64,000 bases of DNA from Zychaea mexicana (Eukaryota; Mucoromycota; Mucoromycetes; Mucorales; Lichtheimiaceae). A model generated the notes under the pieces. It saw nothing but the letters and a program-made list of their open reading frames with translations. It searched no databases and was not told where the DNA came from. The position numbers and the translations under genes were made by a program. The stretch spans positions 248,001-312,000 of the forward strand of contig NW_026516679.1 of assembly GCF_025766255.1 (NCBI RefSeq), given 5' to 3'. Shown in pieces: positions 28,849 to 40,548 of the stretch (position 1 is its first letter; each line of letters begins with the position of its first letter).

Positions 28849-29934
28849 TCATCTACGTTGTTTCTTGTTCTGTGATGCTACCTGCTGACTGTTTCTTGTC
28901 CGTTTCTGTTTATGGACAGAGGGCGGTGCTTGGCCTAAGCGATTCCAATAATCACTGATGGTTTGAGGGTCATCGAATTTTTGTGATGGTTCCCAAGAAT
29001 CATGATCTCTGGTAAAGCCTTTCCAGCGTACTTTGTATTCGTACTGGCCTTTGTTCTTCCTGTGTTGGAGAATCGAATAAATGTGATAGCGGCATTCTTT
29101 TTTCGATGCCTTTTCATCGCTATTAAGAATGGCGGCTTTTAATTGAGATGGTGCATAATTCTTTTCTTCAAGATCTCCATCAAGTGCTCGTACCATATAT
29201 GAGCCTCCGCGTGTTTGTCGCACGACTTCATATGGTCCCACATAATCGGGGTCGAGTTTGTTTTTCTTTTCCTTGTTGATTGCCATCACATAACTTTTTA
29301 GTGGGAAATCAATCAAGCGGTGTTTAGCATCGAATTTTTCTTTGCGCTTAGCGTTTGTTTTGATTGTGTGTTCTGCAATCGCTGGATATACTATATCGTT
29401 GATCTTTTTGAAGTGTTCCTCAATTTCTTTTGGAGTGAGGCGCTGCTTTGGCTTATCTTTTGTATAATATTTAAAATCATTCAGTTGACGTCCAAACATC
29501 AATGCAAATGGTCGGGATTCATGTCTCTCCAGAGCTTTGTTGTTCAAGGACAGTTGTACACCTAGTACTGCACGATCCCAGTCTTTTGTCACACCTTTAA
29601 TAGACTTCTTTATGCCTATGATGGACTTTTTGACCCATGCTTCAGCAGTTCCATTGCCTCGAGGGTGGTATTGTGTGCTGAATTGATGATTAAAGTGGGC
29701 GCTCAATGCCAGTTCTTGCATAGGCAGATTGATGTTCTCTGTACCATTGTCGGATTGGAGTTTACGAGGTATTCCAAACGTACTAAATACATCAATCAAG
29801 ACCTTTGTTATTGTCTCTCCTTTCTTGTCTGGAATAGGATGGAGTAAACAAAAACGTGTGCAGATGTCAACAAGAACTAGGAGGTACCGATTGTCTTACA
29901 GAGAGGTGGTAAATTCACCAGCTAAGTCTAATGC
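28849..29934 (-). pseudogene. Ty3 integrase C-terminal part with chromodomain
   Basis: Continuation of the pol frame after two stops (TAG after PGDH, TAA after TTSL). Visible: ALDLAGEF and YLLVLVDI (first catalytic Asp region), KLQSDNGTEN (second Asp), QYHPRGNGTAEAWVKKS (Glu), the GPY-like module DPDYVGPYEVVRQ, and a C-terminal chromodomain CRYHIYSILQHRKNKGQYEY then VRWKGFTRDHDSWEPSQKF. The element is thus a chromovirus. The stop after PGDH is where Trp is expected. Confidence 0.85.
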
Positions 29935-31926
29935 CTAATGATCTCCAGGAAACTCTGCCATGATAGATCGTAATGGATGGTAGCCTTTGATGGCTATGTT
30001 AAACTTTTGACATTCTGAGCATGATTTGACAAGTGCTACAGCTTCTTCTTTCATGGCAGACCAGCGTAGTCCTTGTGAATGAAGATCTTTGATAATGGCG
30101 GTGGCACCAAAATGTCCCAGGAGGTGGGAAGATTCTAGCAATTGTTTCCTTTCCTCTTCTGGTGGTGTAACCATCTCATCATCGGGTGTTCTGGCAAAGC
30201 GGCTAATGTGCGACTTGGGAGTCAGCAAAGCCTGTCCATCACCCCTCGCCAGCGTTTGTTTCGTTGGAGGAAATAAGCGTGAAAGACGATCAGGGAGGAC
30301 ATTATGTATACCAGGAAGATATATTACTTCAAAGCTGTAAGATAAGATGCGATCAAGCCATTTGGTGAGCATAGGATTGAGCTCCTTTTGCGAATGCAGA
30401 TACACCAAAGCTTTGTGGTCAGTATAAAGCTTGAAATGGTTGCCCCATAAATAAGTATGGAATTTGTTTAAGGCAAATATAATTCCAACCAATTCACGTT
30501 TGGTGATATGATAGTTATATTCGGCTTTTGTTAAAGAACGAGCCATAAAGGAAATATACTTCTTCTTGCTATCTTGTTCCTGCCATAAAACAGCGCCGAG
30601 GCCTTGATTGGAGGCGTCTGTAGCCACAAAGAAGGGTTTATGGAAATCGGGCTGATGCAGGACAGGAGATTTCCATAAGATGGTTTTTAATATGTCGAAG
30701 AGTTCCTGATGGTGTTTTGACCATACTGGGGTTAAGTCATCATATTTCCGTAAGGCGTTTAATGGAGCCATCAATCGGGATAGATTGGGAATATATGTGC
30801 GGAAGAAATTTAGGATACCAGCAAATCTTTCAATATCTTTGCTAGTGCGTAATTGGGGCCATTGCTCTATGTTGGCAAGTTTACGGTCATCAGGTGTAAT
30901 ACAACCTTCAGCTACTCGATGGCCTAGCAAATATACAGATTTCATGCCAAAGGCGCATTTGCAGCTGTTGAGCTCGAGATTAGCCTGAGTAAGCCGGTGG
31001 ATGACTTCTTGGGCATACTGGACATGCTCAGCAAGATTATTTGAGTAAATAATGACATCATCAATGAAAAAAGTGGTAAAATTGCCTTCAATCTGATCCA
31101 TCAATTTTGCCATGACTCTAGAATATTTCTGGCTGAGCGTCTTAATTCCGAACAGACTTCTGATATACATGTAGGCCTTGCCATTGGGAGCAGTAAAAGA
31201 AGTTTTGATGGCGTCGGGCTCATATATCCTGAGTTTGTTAAAAGCTGCAGTGATATCAAGAGTGGTAAAGACACGTGTGTGGCCAATTTTGGCTAGTACA
31301 GATTCCAGAAGAGGTAGCTGAAAATAATCTTCTGGGAGCAAAGCATTCAATGCTCGTGTATCCAAACAAACACGCGAGCCTATTCTTCTGCCTTCAGCAT
31401 CCTTCTTAGGTGTGATAGTAAGAGGGTTATTCCAACGATGATCACGTACATCTGATGGAACTAGTTTGGTAATACCATCTGCTTCCCATTGTTTAATTGC
31501 TTCTTCCACAGTAGGTATGTCATTGTGTGCAAGTTTATATTGTCGGTGATAGGCGAATTCACTAGAGGGAGTAGGTAAATGCACTACAGCTTCCGGAAGG
31601 GGACAAAAAGCATCCTTGGGGATTTGCCGGTTTTCCTCGAGATAAGGTTCAATGGCATTCAAGAATTGCTGATGTTCTTCCGGTGTACCTGCAGGTGATT
31701 GGTTGGGTAAAGGTAAGGCATGTTCGGGATCCGCGTATTCTTGCGGTTCTCTTCTGTCCTCAAAAGAGTGAACTAAACCTGTATAGCCAATTCCAAATGC
31801 AGGCATCAGATCGGAGCCAATGCTGACCATATGGTTACGAGCTAAAGGCATGGCTTCGAAGCTGTATGTTATAGTGCGACCATTGTATGTGACGGCTAAC
31901 TCATCAGTACAACCAATACGGGACAA
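29935..31926 (-). CDS. Ty3/gypsy reverse transcriptase-RNase H and integrase zinc domain
   Basis: A 663-codon open frame. RT blocks: WNNPLTITPKKD, VCLDTRALN, FTTLDITAAFNKLRI (catalytic Asp), FFIDDVIIYSNN (FIDD variant of YxDD), LLGHRVAEGCI. RNase H: FFVATDASNQGLGAVLWQ, TKRELVGIIFALNKFHTYLWG, LYTDHKALVYLHS and LPDRLSRL. The integrase HHCC zinc domain follows (LGHFGATAIIKDLHS, SCSECQKFN). The N terminus continues protease sequence in another frame (near 31900). This part is intact although the element as a whole is defective. It makes cDNA in the retrotransposon particle. Confidence 0.9.
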   Translation of the reverse strand: MSRIGCTDELAVTYNGRTITYSFEAMPLARNHMVSIGSDLMPAFGIGYTGLVHSFEDRREPQEYADPEHALPLPNQSPAGTPEEHQQFLNAIEPYLEENRQIPKDAFCPLPEAVVHLPTPSSEFAYHRQYKLAHNDIPTVEEAIKQWEADGITKLVPSDVRDHRWNNPLTITPKKDAEGRRIGSRVCLDTRALNALLPEDYFQLPLLESVLAKIGHTRVFTTLDITAAFNKLRIYEPDAIKTSFTAPNGKAYMYIRSLFGIKTLSQKYSRVMAKLMDQIEGNFTTFFIDDVIIYSNNLAEHVQYAQEVIHRLTQANLELNSCKCAFGMKSVYLLGHRVAEGCITPDDRKLANIEQWPQLRTSKDIERFAGILNFFRTYIPNLSRLMAPLNALRKYDDLTPVWSKHHQELFDILKTILWKSPVLHQPDFHKPFFVATDASNQGLGAVLWQEQDSKKKYISFMARSLTKAEYNYHITKRELVGIIFALNKFHTYLWGNHFKLYTDHKALVYLHSQKELNPMLTKWLDRILSYSFEVIYLPGIHNVLPDRLSRLFPPTKQTLARGDGQALLTPKSHISRFARTPDDEMVTPPEEERKQLLESSHLLGHFGATAIIKDLHSQGLRWSAMKEEAVALVKSCSECQKFNIAIKGYHPLRSIMAEFPGDH

Positions 31927-32126
31927 TTTGAACCATCGGCTAATCCAATATTTGCAGCTTCTGAAAGAGATTTTATTTTAATCTGATGCTTGTTGCAAAA
32001 TTCAGGGTGGATTGCTGAAAAATTGGCACCTGGATCCAAGATAGCCCAGACCTGTTGGTTCTGTATGGTTACTGGAATTAGTGTTTCGTCATCATAGATG
32101 GGTTTTCCCTTTTCGACACTGGTCAT
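31896..32126 (-). pseudogene. Ty3/gypsy aspartic protease segment
   Basis: MTSVEKGKPIYDDETLIPVT leads to the active-site-like AILDPGANFSAIHPEFC, where the usual D-S/T-G is D-P-G. NIGLADGSNCPVLV follows. A frameshift near 31900 separates it from the RT frame. Upstream is a Ser-rich linker (32280-32340). The substituted DPG box may make it inactive. Confidence 0.65.
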
Positions 32127-32338
32127 TCGAGAAAACTTACAAGGTTCTGAGTTATTGGGAGCATCTCCGCTGTTGTCTTGTATATTGTTTTCTTCTATGG
32201 CTCTTCGGACTGCACGTTTGGCAGAGCGCGCAAGAAATTGTTTTCTGCGATCATGCGTCTTCTTTGATTGCCGTTGAGCAAAAGAGCTGCTGCCACTGCT
32301 ACTGCTGGTGCTGCTGGAGCTGCTGCTACCAGTGTCCT

Positions 32339-34043
32339 TTATGTGTTCATGTCGGGACCGAACTCAACGAAAAAGCCACGGTGTTGGCAAATTCGACACC
32401 AGTTGATCTGAGTCGGCGCGACGGACTTGGCCTCAGGTTTCCTGTGGAACGATTCGGTCTTATGGGCTTTGGACCGCGACGAATCGTGCTGACGATGCTC
32501 AGATGTGAGCGATCGCTTGCCTTTACCTTTCAGGTTGGGCAAAGCCATTATGTGTAAGCTAATGCGATCCACGTCAACAGGCCATTCATTGCCATAGTTC
32601 TGTGATAACCAGGCCTCAGCTTGCAAGCGGGAGTCTTCTTGCATGTTCAACAAAAAAGTATCAAACACCGCTTCGTCCGTACTTTTGTAGTACGAACTGT
32701 GCAGAAGCTGCTGGAAGCGCCGGACGTAATTGTCGAGGCCTTCAAAATCGCCTTGTCTGCAAAGCAAGACTTGACGATTGCTTTGGCGCTTTTGAACAGC
32801 TGTGTCATAAATGGAGATCAGCACGTCTTTGGCCTGACTCCAAGTTGCCTTAGCAATGCCTCTACTAGAAAGGTGCTTGGTCAACTGATCACGCTGCGAC
32901 TGATTTAAAGCTTGTTGGATCAGTCGGCGCCAGTGGGACTCAATATCCATGTTGTGGACCGTGATTGACGTCTCGAAGTCTTTGGTCCACGCTTCTGCTG
33001 AAGAGAAGGTCATGGTGGCCCGTTTACTGCCATGAGGGAGACCATGCAGCTGCAAGTACGGCAAAGACTTGGGTACTGGCTGTGGCACCTCTTTGACACG
33101 CGCGTGCTGAGAACCGTACTTCTCCGTGGTCCAGAACAAAGGTTCATTTGGATACACACAGTTGAAGGTACGTCTCACTTCTTCGAGCTCAGCATTGTTT
33201 GCTTTACTGGCCGCGAGAAGGGCACTGCGGTTTGTGTGGTCATCACTGACAAGAGAACGACCAATTTGCTGGGCAAGGATCGCCTGCTTTCCCAAGAGGA
33301 CCTTCATAGCTGATTTGGCTACCTGCAAGGGGTCAGCGTGAATGGATTCTAAAGAACCCGGCTGTGCCAGTGGCATTTCGACATCATCCTCTGCTACTAG
33401 CTGGGAGCCAGCAACGGAACGTGACGACACATCCTGAAGAGAATGCTCTTGGACGTGGGTGCCAGGCGCGGGGAACTGTGAGTTCTCTGCAACGTTAGCT
33501 ACAGACCGCACCTCTGGCTGAAGAGAATACTCTTGCCATGGATACCAGGCGCGGGAACTGTAAGTTCTCTGCAGCAATAGCCACAGACCGCACATCTGGC
33601 TGACCAGCGGTGGTGCTCGCCACGCTCAAAGCATCACCTTCGTTGTCGAGGTTCAGCCTTTGCATGAGGGGCGGCAATTGTTGGATGTTTTGCTGCTGTT
33701 GCTCTTGCTGCAACGCAGTGGGAGGAGGCAGGAGCGGCACGAATTGCGGTTGCTGCTGTTGTTGACCAAGTTGTTGCAGGCCAAAAAGCTGCTCGAGCTG
33801 TTGCTGCGAAAGTTGTTGCTGTTGCTCAAGTTGTTGGATGAGCTGCTGCTGCTGAGCAAGCTGCTGTTGCGCGAGCTGCAGTTGCGACACTTGTTCAGCC
33901 ATCTGTTGTTGCTGCTGAAGTTGGTCTTGCTGTTGTTGTTGTTGGGCTTCGACTACAACGGAGGTAGCGAGCGAGGGCGACGAGATGGGTCCGTTGGTAG
34001 GAGTGGTGGTGTTGGTGGCGACAAGTTGGTTGACGTTCATCAT
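32339..34043 (-). pseudogene. Ty3/gypsy Gag with poly-Gln N terminus
   Basis: Two overlapping frames: 34043-33495 (from ATG 34043, MMNVNQLVATNTTTPTNG, then a long Gln-rich region) and 33595-32339. The second holds the capsid-like part (WTKDFETSITVHNMD, ESHWRRLIQQALNQSQRDQL, GLDNYVRRFQQLLHSSYYKS) and the incomplete knuckle WCRICQHRGFFVEFG. The switch of frame coincides with a tandem duplication of about 95 bp (33428-33525 against 33526-33603). Gag forms the particle and packages RNA. Confidence 0.7.
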
Positions 34044-34133
34044 AGTGATAGTAGTAGTAGTTGTAGTTGTGGTGGTGTTGGTGTTGGTGTTGGTGTTGTA
34101 GATGTGGTGAGAATTCACGAAAAAAAAATGTTT

Positions 34134-34297
34134 TATCGAGGATCGGAAATGGGACGAGATAATTCGTGAGACTCTTAACGGTCAAGTTTTTATTACGAGA
34201 GAAAGAGAGAGTTCCAAATATTCTTATTACTAGTTATTCATATAACGAAATTGTCTTTGTGGAACTTATTTGATGTCCCGATCCTCTGGATACAACA
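34134..34297 (-). repeat. 5' LTR of the Ty3/gypsy element
   Basis: 164 bp, starts TATCGAGGATCGG and ends GGATACAACA on plus. Near-match to 28608-28772. The first TG of the pair is TA here. Confidence 0.8.
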
Positions 34298-34625
34298 CCA
34301 ATGTCAACTACGAGTTCAACTATGTTTTTGTTAACCTGAAGGAAATGGTGCAGATCATTGATATTGGTGGTCAAGCTGTGGTAATCGATCGTCACAAGCC
34401 TGACTTTATGTTGTGACTTTGTGATCTCTTCTATCATGGCTTGCGTGCTACTACTATAACCATTGAGCACTAACTCTGGACGATCTTAGTCACGTGAAGC
34501 GATAGGATCAAATGCAGACATGCCAATCGATGCAAACACATCTTTGCATAGAAGCTTTGTTTTCAGCTTGTAAATCTGAAGGCTGACTGATTTTTTCTTT
34601 GCGGACAATGGTTGCTGATATATCA
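34298..34625 (-). pseudogene. Unidentified gene fragment right of the Ty3 element
   Basis: On the minus strand an almost open frame reads KSVSLQIYKLKTKLLCKDVF, ASIGMSAFDPIASRD, one TAA, DRPELVLNGYSSSTQAMIEE, ITKSQHKVRLVTIDYHSLTT and NINDLHHFLQVNKNIVEL. The composition is that of a normal protein. I recognise no family. It is cut by the LTR on one side and by AT-rich transposon DNA on the other. Confidence 0.4.
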
Positions 34626-34639
34626 AGAATAAGTAGTAT

Positions 34640-35460
34640 TCATATATTATTAGTTATATTATAAAATAAATGGTTTTTGGTTATTAATAATAATTTTTTC
34701 TTATAAAACCTTTATACTTTAAGACTATTTTTATAAATAATTAATAATTATATCTTTTTGATTAAAATTATCATATGGTATATAACTATTATAATCATCA
34801 TTATAATATTTCCATTTAACTAAAAAGAAATATTTATTATTCTCTATCTAAGGATAAATTACTATTTCAACTTTATATGTTTTTATATTTTTTAATCTAT
34901 TTTTATGTTTTCTTTTCTTTTCATTTGATTTTGGAACATCATCATTACTACTATCTAAATTTTTATTATTAACACTATTATTCCTACTATCACTATACTC
35001 ATTAATAGTGTTTATATTTAAATTTAAATTTATCAAATTATTTTATAATCAATCATTTTATTTAGTTTTTCTTTATTTACTTCTTCATTTGTAGTAACTA
35101 TATTAATTAAATTTCTTTCTGAAGGAAACTCAAAATTTCCAATTTCCTATACTTTATGATGTGGTAAAATGGGAATTTTAAATAGTTCGGTAAATTCTGT
35201 AATATTCTTTAATAAACAAGCTACATATAATTCAAGATTATATGTTTTTTTTATCCATTCGAACAGTAGAAGAATTATTATTAAATCTAATAAATTTATT
35301 ACCTAACTTAGTAAATTGATTTGTTTATTTTAGACCTAAAGCTACCAAATATATTGAAGAACATTTTTTTATATATAAATATGATAATTTAATAGAACAA
35401 ATAATGTATGCAAAACATGATTATTTGATATATCAGTTAATGCGCATATTACTATAGTAA
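34640..35460 (-). pseudogene. Chromodomain-DDE element copy 3, heavily decayed
   Basis: On the minus strand, in order: FRSKIN (end of the DDE domain, near 35330), a linker NLNINTINEYSDSRNNSVNN and DDVPKSNEKKRKHKNRLKN, then chromodomain residues TYKVEIVIYP, stop, IENNKYFFLVKWKYYNDDY. The parts and their order match copy 1 at 11690-12370. Many stops. AT content is very high. Confidence 0.6.
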
Positions 35461-35551
35461 ATGTTATATATTATCTCTAATTCTTATATAGAATTGTATG
35501 TATTTAAAAAAATGAAAAATAAAAAAAAAATTTTAACCCTACCAAGACATA

Positions 35552-35724
35552 CAGTCGACCCCCGTTAACGTCAACCCCCGATAGCGTCAACAGATTCGCC
35601 GGTACCCTTTCAAAGTTAGCAGTTAAAGATTTTGCCTATTCTCTACCCCCGGTGATCGTCAACCCTCGATATGGTCAACACTTTTGCTGGTACCCTGAGG
35701 GTTGACGTTAACGGGGGTCGACTG
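35552..35724. mobile_element. MITE of Tigger/pogo type (173 bp)
   Basis: Terminal inverted repeats CAGTCGACCCCCGTTAACG and its inverse, flanked by TA on both sides. Identical termini bound the full Tigger element at 54594-56704. The interior keeps the subterminal CTCGATATGGTCAACACTTTT motif. No coding capacity. Confidence 0.85.
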
Positions 35725-35981
35725 TAATGCCAAGACATATCAATTAATCACATGACTTCAAACCTAATACGTTAACTGTGATTTTAATAACATTAATTGA
35801 CTATTAATTAAATTGAGAATATTTATTAAATGCAATTCCTACATCTTTTTGATTAATCAATATATTTTGTTCCACTATATCATGTTTTAATATAACCATA
35901 GCAGTTTTGATAATAAAATTATTATATATTTTATCATTATTAACATTAATATTAGGAGAAAAGAATTAAGGATATATTATA

Positions 35982-36345
35982 CAGTTGACCCCCTTTAATG
36001 TCAACCCTCAAGTACACCTGAAAGTATTGACACTAACGGGGGTTGACGTTAAAGGGGGTGGCACAAAGTTTAACCGTATAATAAAAATATTAAACCAGCG
36101 CACCCTGACACAATGTATGTATGCAACAGAGTCGTTCCTAACAATGTATTTTCAACCAACAACAAAATAACCTCTTTTGATTAGATATGTTTGACCTCAA
36201 TAAGAAGTCAACCCTGGCCAAGGTGTTGACATTGACCTTATGTAAAAGTTGAAATTTATCTCTGCTAAAATATGAGGTTCTCAGAAAAAGGTTGACTATA
36301 TCGGGGGTTGACATTAAAGGGGTTGACATTAAAGGGGGTCCACTA
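35982..36345. mobile_element. Second pogo-type MITE (364 bp), diverged
   Basis: Termini CAGTTGACCCCCTTTAATG and the inverse of TAGTGGACCCCCTTTAATG, flanked by TA. Internal copies of GGGGGTTGACGTTAAAGG occur near 36020-36060. Related to, but diverged from, the MITE at 35552 and the Tigger at 54594. Confidence 0.75.
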
Positions 36346-36392
36346 TATATCTCTTTATCTTTACAAATGTCATCATGTCGCATGTGCTCATA

Positions 36393-38697
36393 CACTGTAG
36401 GAAAAAAAACCTTAATATACCTTAAAAAACCTGAATAAACCTGGATTTAGTTCAACCAGGACCACCGTTGCTGTACCAAATGAAACTTCCAACACACCTG
36501 ACCACATTTTTTTTTCATCTCATCAATATGTCAACACCTTCTCTATCACGGAAGAATAATTTTATGCTGCCTGCGGTTGATCATTAACACCAACAGCTGG
36601 CAGGGTAACAATCGCGTTCAGCAGTCCAGGCTTATACGTATTGGTGAAGTTATGGTGTACTTTCAGCATTATGATGTAGACGCTGCCAGATTATTTGCCT
36701 TGGTGAAAGTATATGACGCTGAAAAGTCTAATGACAGTGGCATGTGGCTGTATCGCACGATGGAGTTGTTAATGTAAAGCATATCAAACAGCTGGTGTGC
36801 AGTATTGAAAGTACATCGAAGCGTCACTACGTCTGCAGGTCACAAACGAGACAACGAACTTCTTGGTGAACTGCGGTATCTATGGTGATTTCCATTTTAG
36901 GCAGTATCAAAACAAAGTTGATCCTTTTCTCCTCATTTGTTTGACCTTGCCTCTCCTTGTATGCTTCATCTTGCCGTTTGAAAAAAAAATCGTTCCTTTT
37001 CTTATTCCGTTTCCTCTTTCGTTAATAATAAAACATCACACAGAAACAACTTCACATGAATCCTCAAACCCCATCAATTCTTAACGCTATCAAAAACAAT
37101 AACGATTCAATGCTTGCACTTGCACGGTCGGTCGGCTCCTTGACAAGGGAAGTTGATGTCACAGTAAGGCGTTGGATGATCTTTCCACATCAGTAACTCT
37201 TATAGTTGGGGATGTACAGTGCTGTCCTTTCATGTCCATCTGTAGAATCTTCCAGCTCCGTATCAAGAGCGTTTTCTTCTGGGCTGTTCGACGGCATGCT
37301 CTTGACACGGTCTTACAAACGCAAAGTCGACTCACAGACGAAGTTTGTAGTGGAGGAGCTGACCAGTCTGTGCCACGACGTTGTCAGGGAGCACCAATTG
37401 GATATCACGCGCAGCGACGAAGTCAATATCAGGGACAACATATGGGGACGATCTGGGATAATGGTCGATGGTATTCTCAGCAAACCTGATATTGATTTGC
37501 TTAGAACGAGCTGGTCAGCGATACCAGAGACGACCTTGAAGGCGCAACAAGATTTATAGAGCGCATGCTAAATATCTGCACCCTTGGCTGCGTGCGTGAA
37601 CAGTTGGGCTACAAACAAAATCCTGCAACTTCGGGGGATCGCGCAATAACTTACAAGAAACGCGTTGCCTAGGGCGGCTTCTACCAAAAATCAGTAAGTA
37701 CATACTAGGAGTATTAGCGTTTCCGGTATATATGTATATAATGCTTACCTTCAAAATATTACAGTTTTTAAACGCTATCAGACATTATCAAGCGCTCCAC
37801 AAGAGCAAACATGTGTTTTTTCAGAATAAAGGTATATATACTCTACCAATGCAGATGTATTTGACGTACTTCATAGCACACACACTGGTTGTACTCAACC
37901 AGCGTTCGTCAACACCATGAGGTTGCGTTGCCGTCGACATCAAACACAGACGACTGTTCAAGGCTCCTAGTGTAATAGTCGGAAGACGAAGACGCGTCGC
38001 AACTGCCCAGTGTGTTGCTCTCTTTAAGCCAAGGTAAACAGTAGATCAAAAATCCATATTGCATGGCATAGAATGAGCATCCATGATATACCAACCTAAT
38101 TAAAAGAGAGACTACATCACGCAAACGCGCCCGTTCATGCGATGGATCTGCTAATGACTTCACTGACAGCACCAGTGTTGCTCGCGTCGGTGCTCGTTAT
38201 GCTCGTGGTGTTCGCTGTTGCGGTCGTGTTGGCAACTAATAGAATTAAACACTTATTTGCTTGTGTACTACACATGCAAAAATGATTTGTCAAAGATTTA
38301 ATATAGAAAGCAAAATCTAATAATAAACATATTGTCATCCAATCGAAATCAGTTTTTTGCATACATAATATGAAAGAGGATCAATGAGGAAATGTGAATA
38401 GCTGATGAAATATCCAATGATGCTCCCAAACGGATCAGCTATACGTACAACAACCAATAAGACACGATGTAGTATGTACCCAATCATAAACACAGTTGAA
38501 CGCATTCCACACTTCAGCCGACCAATAAAACGAATCAGAGAAACTAGATATTATTAAGGTATATTCGAGTTTTCTCAGGTTTTTTCAGGTTTAAAAAAAA
38601 CCTGAATATACCTTAATTTGCCCGTTTCAGGTTTTTTCAGGTTTTAGGTTTTTTTAGGTTTTTTAAGATATATTAAGGTTTTTTCTTTCCTATAGTG
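36393..38697 (+). mobile_element. CACTA-like DNA transposon copy 1 (2305 bp)
   Basis: Ends CACTGTAGGAAA and (inverted) CACTATAGGAAAG, flanked by the 3 bp duplication ATA (36390-36392 and 38698-38700), as in the EnSpm/CACTA superfamily. Subterminal arrays of AACCT/AGGTT motifs are present at both ends. Inside: a short frame 36577-36777 that resembles the C-terminal part of fungal CACTA (Plavaka/KDZ-type) transposases (SRLIRIGEVMVYFQHYDVDA), a two-exon ORF (37056-37559), and small minus-strand ORFs (37909-38362). Probably non-autonomous. Confidence 0.8.
37056..37559 (+). CDS. Two-exon ORF of unknown function inside CACTA-like copy 1
   Basis: Exons 37056-37163 and 37206-37559, intron GTAAGG...TATAG, phase 0, giving about 153 residues. 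Start MNPQTPSILNAIKNNNDSML; later LTRSYKRKVDSQTKFVVEEL, SLCHDVVREHQLDITRSDEV. The next frame continues with coding-like sequence (FIERMLNICTLGCVREQLGY), so the original protein was probably longer and has been frameshifted near 37550. No family recognised; a transposon-associated or captured host protein. An identical copy lies at 41898-42401 on the minus strand. Confidence 0.5.
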
Positions 38698-38700
38698 ATA

Positions 38701-39576
38701 TCATTATTGCCTTATACATCTGTTATAAACAGTGAAAGCATGGATGCTATAATACCGATGCCTCAGTAAGCTCCCACTTTTTCGGTGGTGTCATTTACTG
38801 TCATTGCAGCTACTCTCTATGGATGCAATACCAGTAGCAGGAGATGTTCAGAGGGGTAAAACCGTGCTCTAAAATATGCCGTGATTCAGACAATCGAAGG
38901 CATCACTGAGGAGAAGCCAGTGGATGCTATGTAACAACTATATTACTGAACTGGTTTGAAGATAGTGTTGCTTACTACTACTAACTGAATGACAGTGGGC
39001 GAGAGGAGGAATAGTCGGAAGTAGAGAATGTAGTGTAGTGACAACTCATTCTTTTTTTATATAGGCGGTTACCATACTCCTCCCATCACACATGTAAGTA
39101 CAATCAATGATTTCTCCCGTTCATGTATGTGTATGGAAAAATATTCTTATTAACTTTCTTCATCTGATAGCTCTTGCTTGCTATAATAAAGCAACTGTGC
39201 TTTGCTTTAGTTTCATTGAAATGTTTAGATCGTCAATTAGTATGATAACTATATAACTGATCATCTTTTTAAACCAATAAAAAAGTTTTTTGTACCATCT
39301 ACATCGTATACGTGCTTATAATGAACATATCGATTGCGTAGTAAGAATGAAAGCAATTGGAGCAACAGAATCGGGCCATTAATGATGGTGATGGAAGAAT
39401 AGAGGATACTGAACAATAGGATACAACTGGGTTAATGTCGGAACCAAAGCAATGGGTAACACTAGGTAGTAGGAAGCGGAATAAACGATGATGACCATCG
39501 GGATGAAAGTAGATTAACACTAGGTAAACGTCGGCACGAAATGATGGTTGAATATCAGTGTAATATCAGTTGAATA
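38701..39576. other. Spacer between the two CACTA-like copies; nothing recognised
   Basis: Ordinary intergenic composition, no convincing gene. Its right end has GAATATCAGTGTAATATCAG-type repeats that continue beyond the second CACTA copy at 43068-43226, so that copy landed inside this repeat tract. Confidence 0.5.
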
Positions 39577-40548
39577 TTACACTATAGGAAAGAAAAAACC
39601 TTAATATACCTTAAAAAACCTAAAAAAACCTAAAACCTGAAAAAACCTGAAACGGGCAAATTAAGGTATATTCAGGTTTTTTTTAAACCTGAAAAAACCT
39701 GAGAAAACTCGAATATACCTTAATAATATCTAGTTTCTCTGATTCGTTTTATTGGTCGGCTGAAGTGTGGAATGCGTTCAACTGTGTTTATGATTGGGTA
39801 CATACTACATCGTGTCTTATTGGTTGTTGTACGTATAGCTGATCCGTTTGGGAGCATCATTGGATATTTCATCAGCTATTCACATTTCCTCATTGATCCT
39901 CTTTCATATTATGTATGCAAAAAACTGATTTCGATTGGATGACAATATGTTTATTATTAGATTTTGCTTTCTATATTAAATCTTTGACAAATCATTTTTG
40001 CATGTGTAGTACACAAGCAAATAAGTGTTTAATTCTATTAGTTGCCAACACGACCGCAACAGCGAACACCACGAGCATAACGAGCACCGACGCGAGCAAC
40101 ACTGGTGCTGTCAGTGAAGTCATTAGCAGATCCATCGCATGAACGGGCGCGTTTGCGTGATGTAGTCTCTCTTTTAATTAGGTTGGTATATCATGGATGC
40201 TCATTCTATGCCATGCAATATGGATTTTTGATCTACTGTTTACCTTGGCTTAAAGAGAGCAACACACTGGGCAGTTGCGACGCGTCTTCGTCTTCCGACT
40301 ATTACACTAGGAGCCTTGAACAGTCGTCTGTGTTTGATGTCGACGGCAACGCAACCTCATGGTGTTGACGAACGCTGGTTGAGTACAACCAGTGTGTGTG
40401 CTATGAAGTACGTCAAATACATCTGCATTGGTAGAGTATATATACCTTTATTCTGAAAAAACACATGTTTGCTCTTGTGGAGCGCTTGATAATGTCTGAT
40501 AGCGTTTAAAAACTGTAATATTTTGAAGGTAAGCATTATATACATATA

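Larger units (their letters stand above)
28608..34297 (-). mobile_element. Ty3/gypsy chromovirus-type LTR retrotransposon, decayed (5.7 kb)
   Basis: Two LTRs of 164-165 bp flank gag, protease, RT-RNase H and integrase-chromodomain in the Ty3/gypsy order. No 5 bp target duplication is visible (TGTTT versus CCAAT), which may mean recombination between elements or loss. The LTRs differ at several sites, and the coding region has at least two stops and two frameshifts. Confidence 0.85.

Noticed and set aside
33653..34185. Gln-, Leu- and Asn-rich ORFs on both strands
   Set aside because: Shadows of the CAG/TTG-rich Gag N terminus of the Ty3 element.
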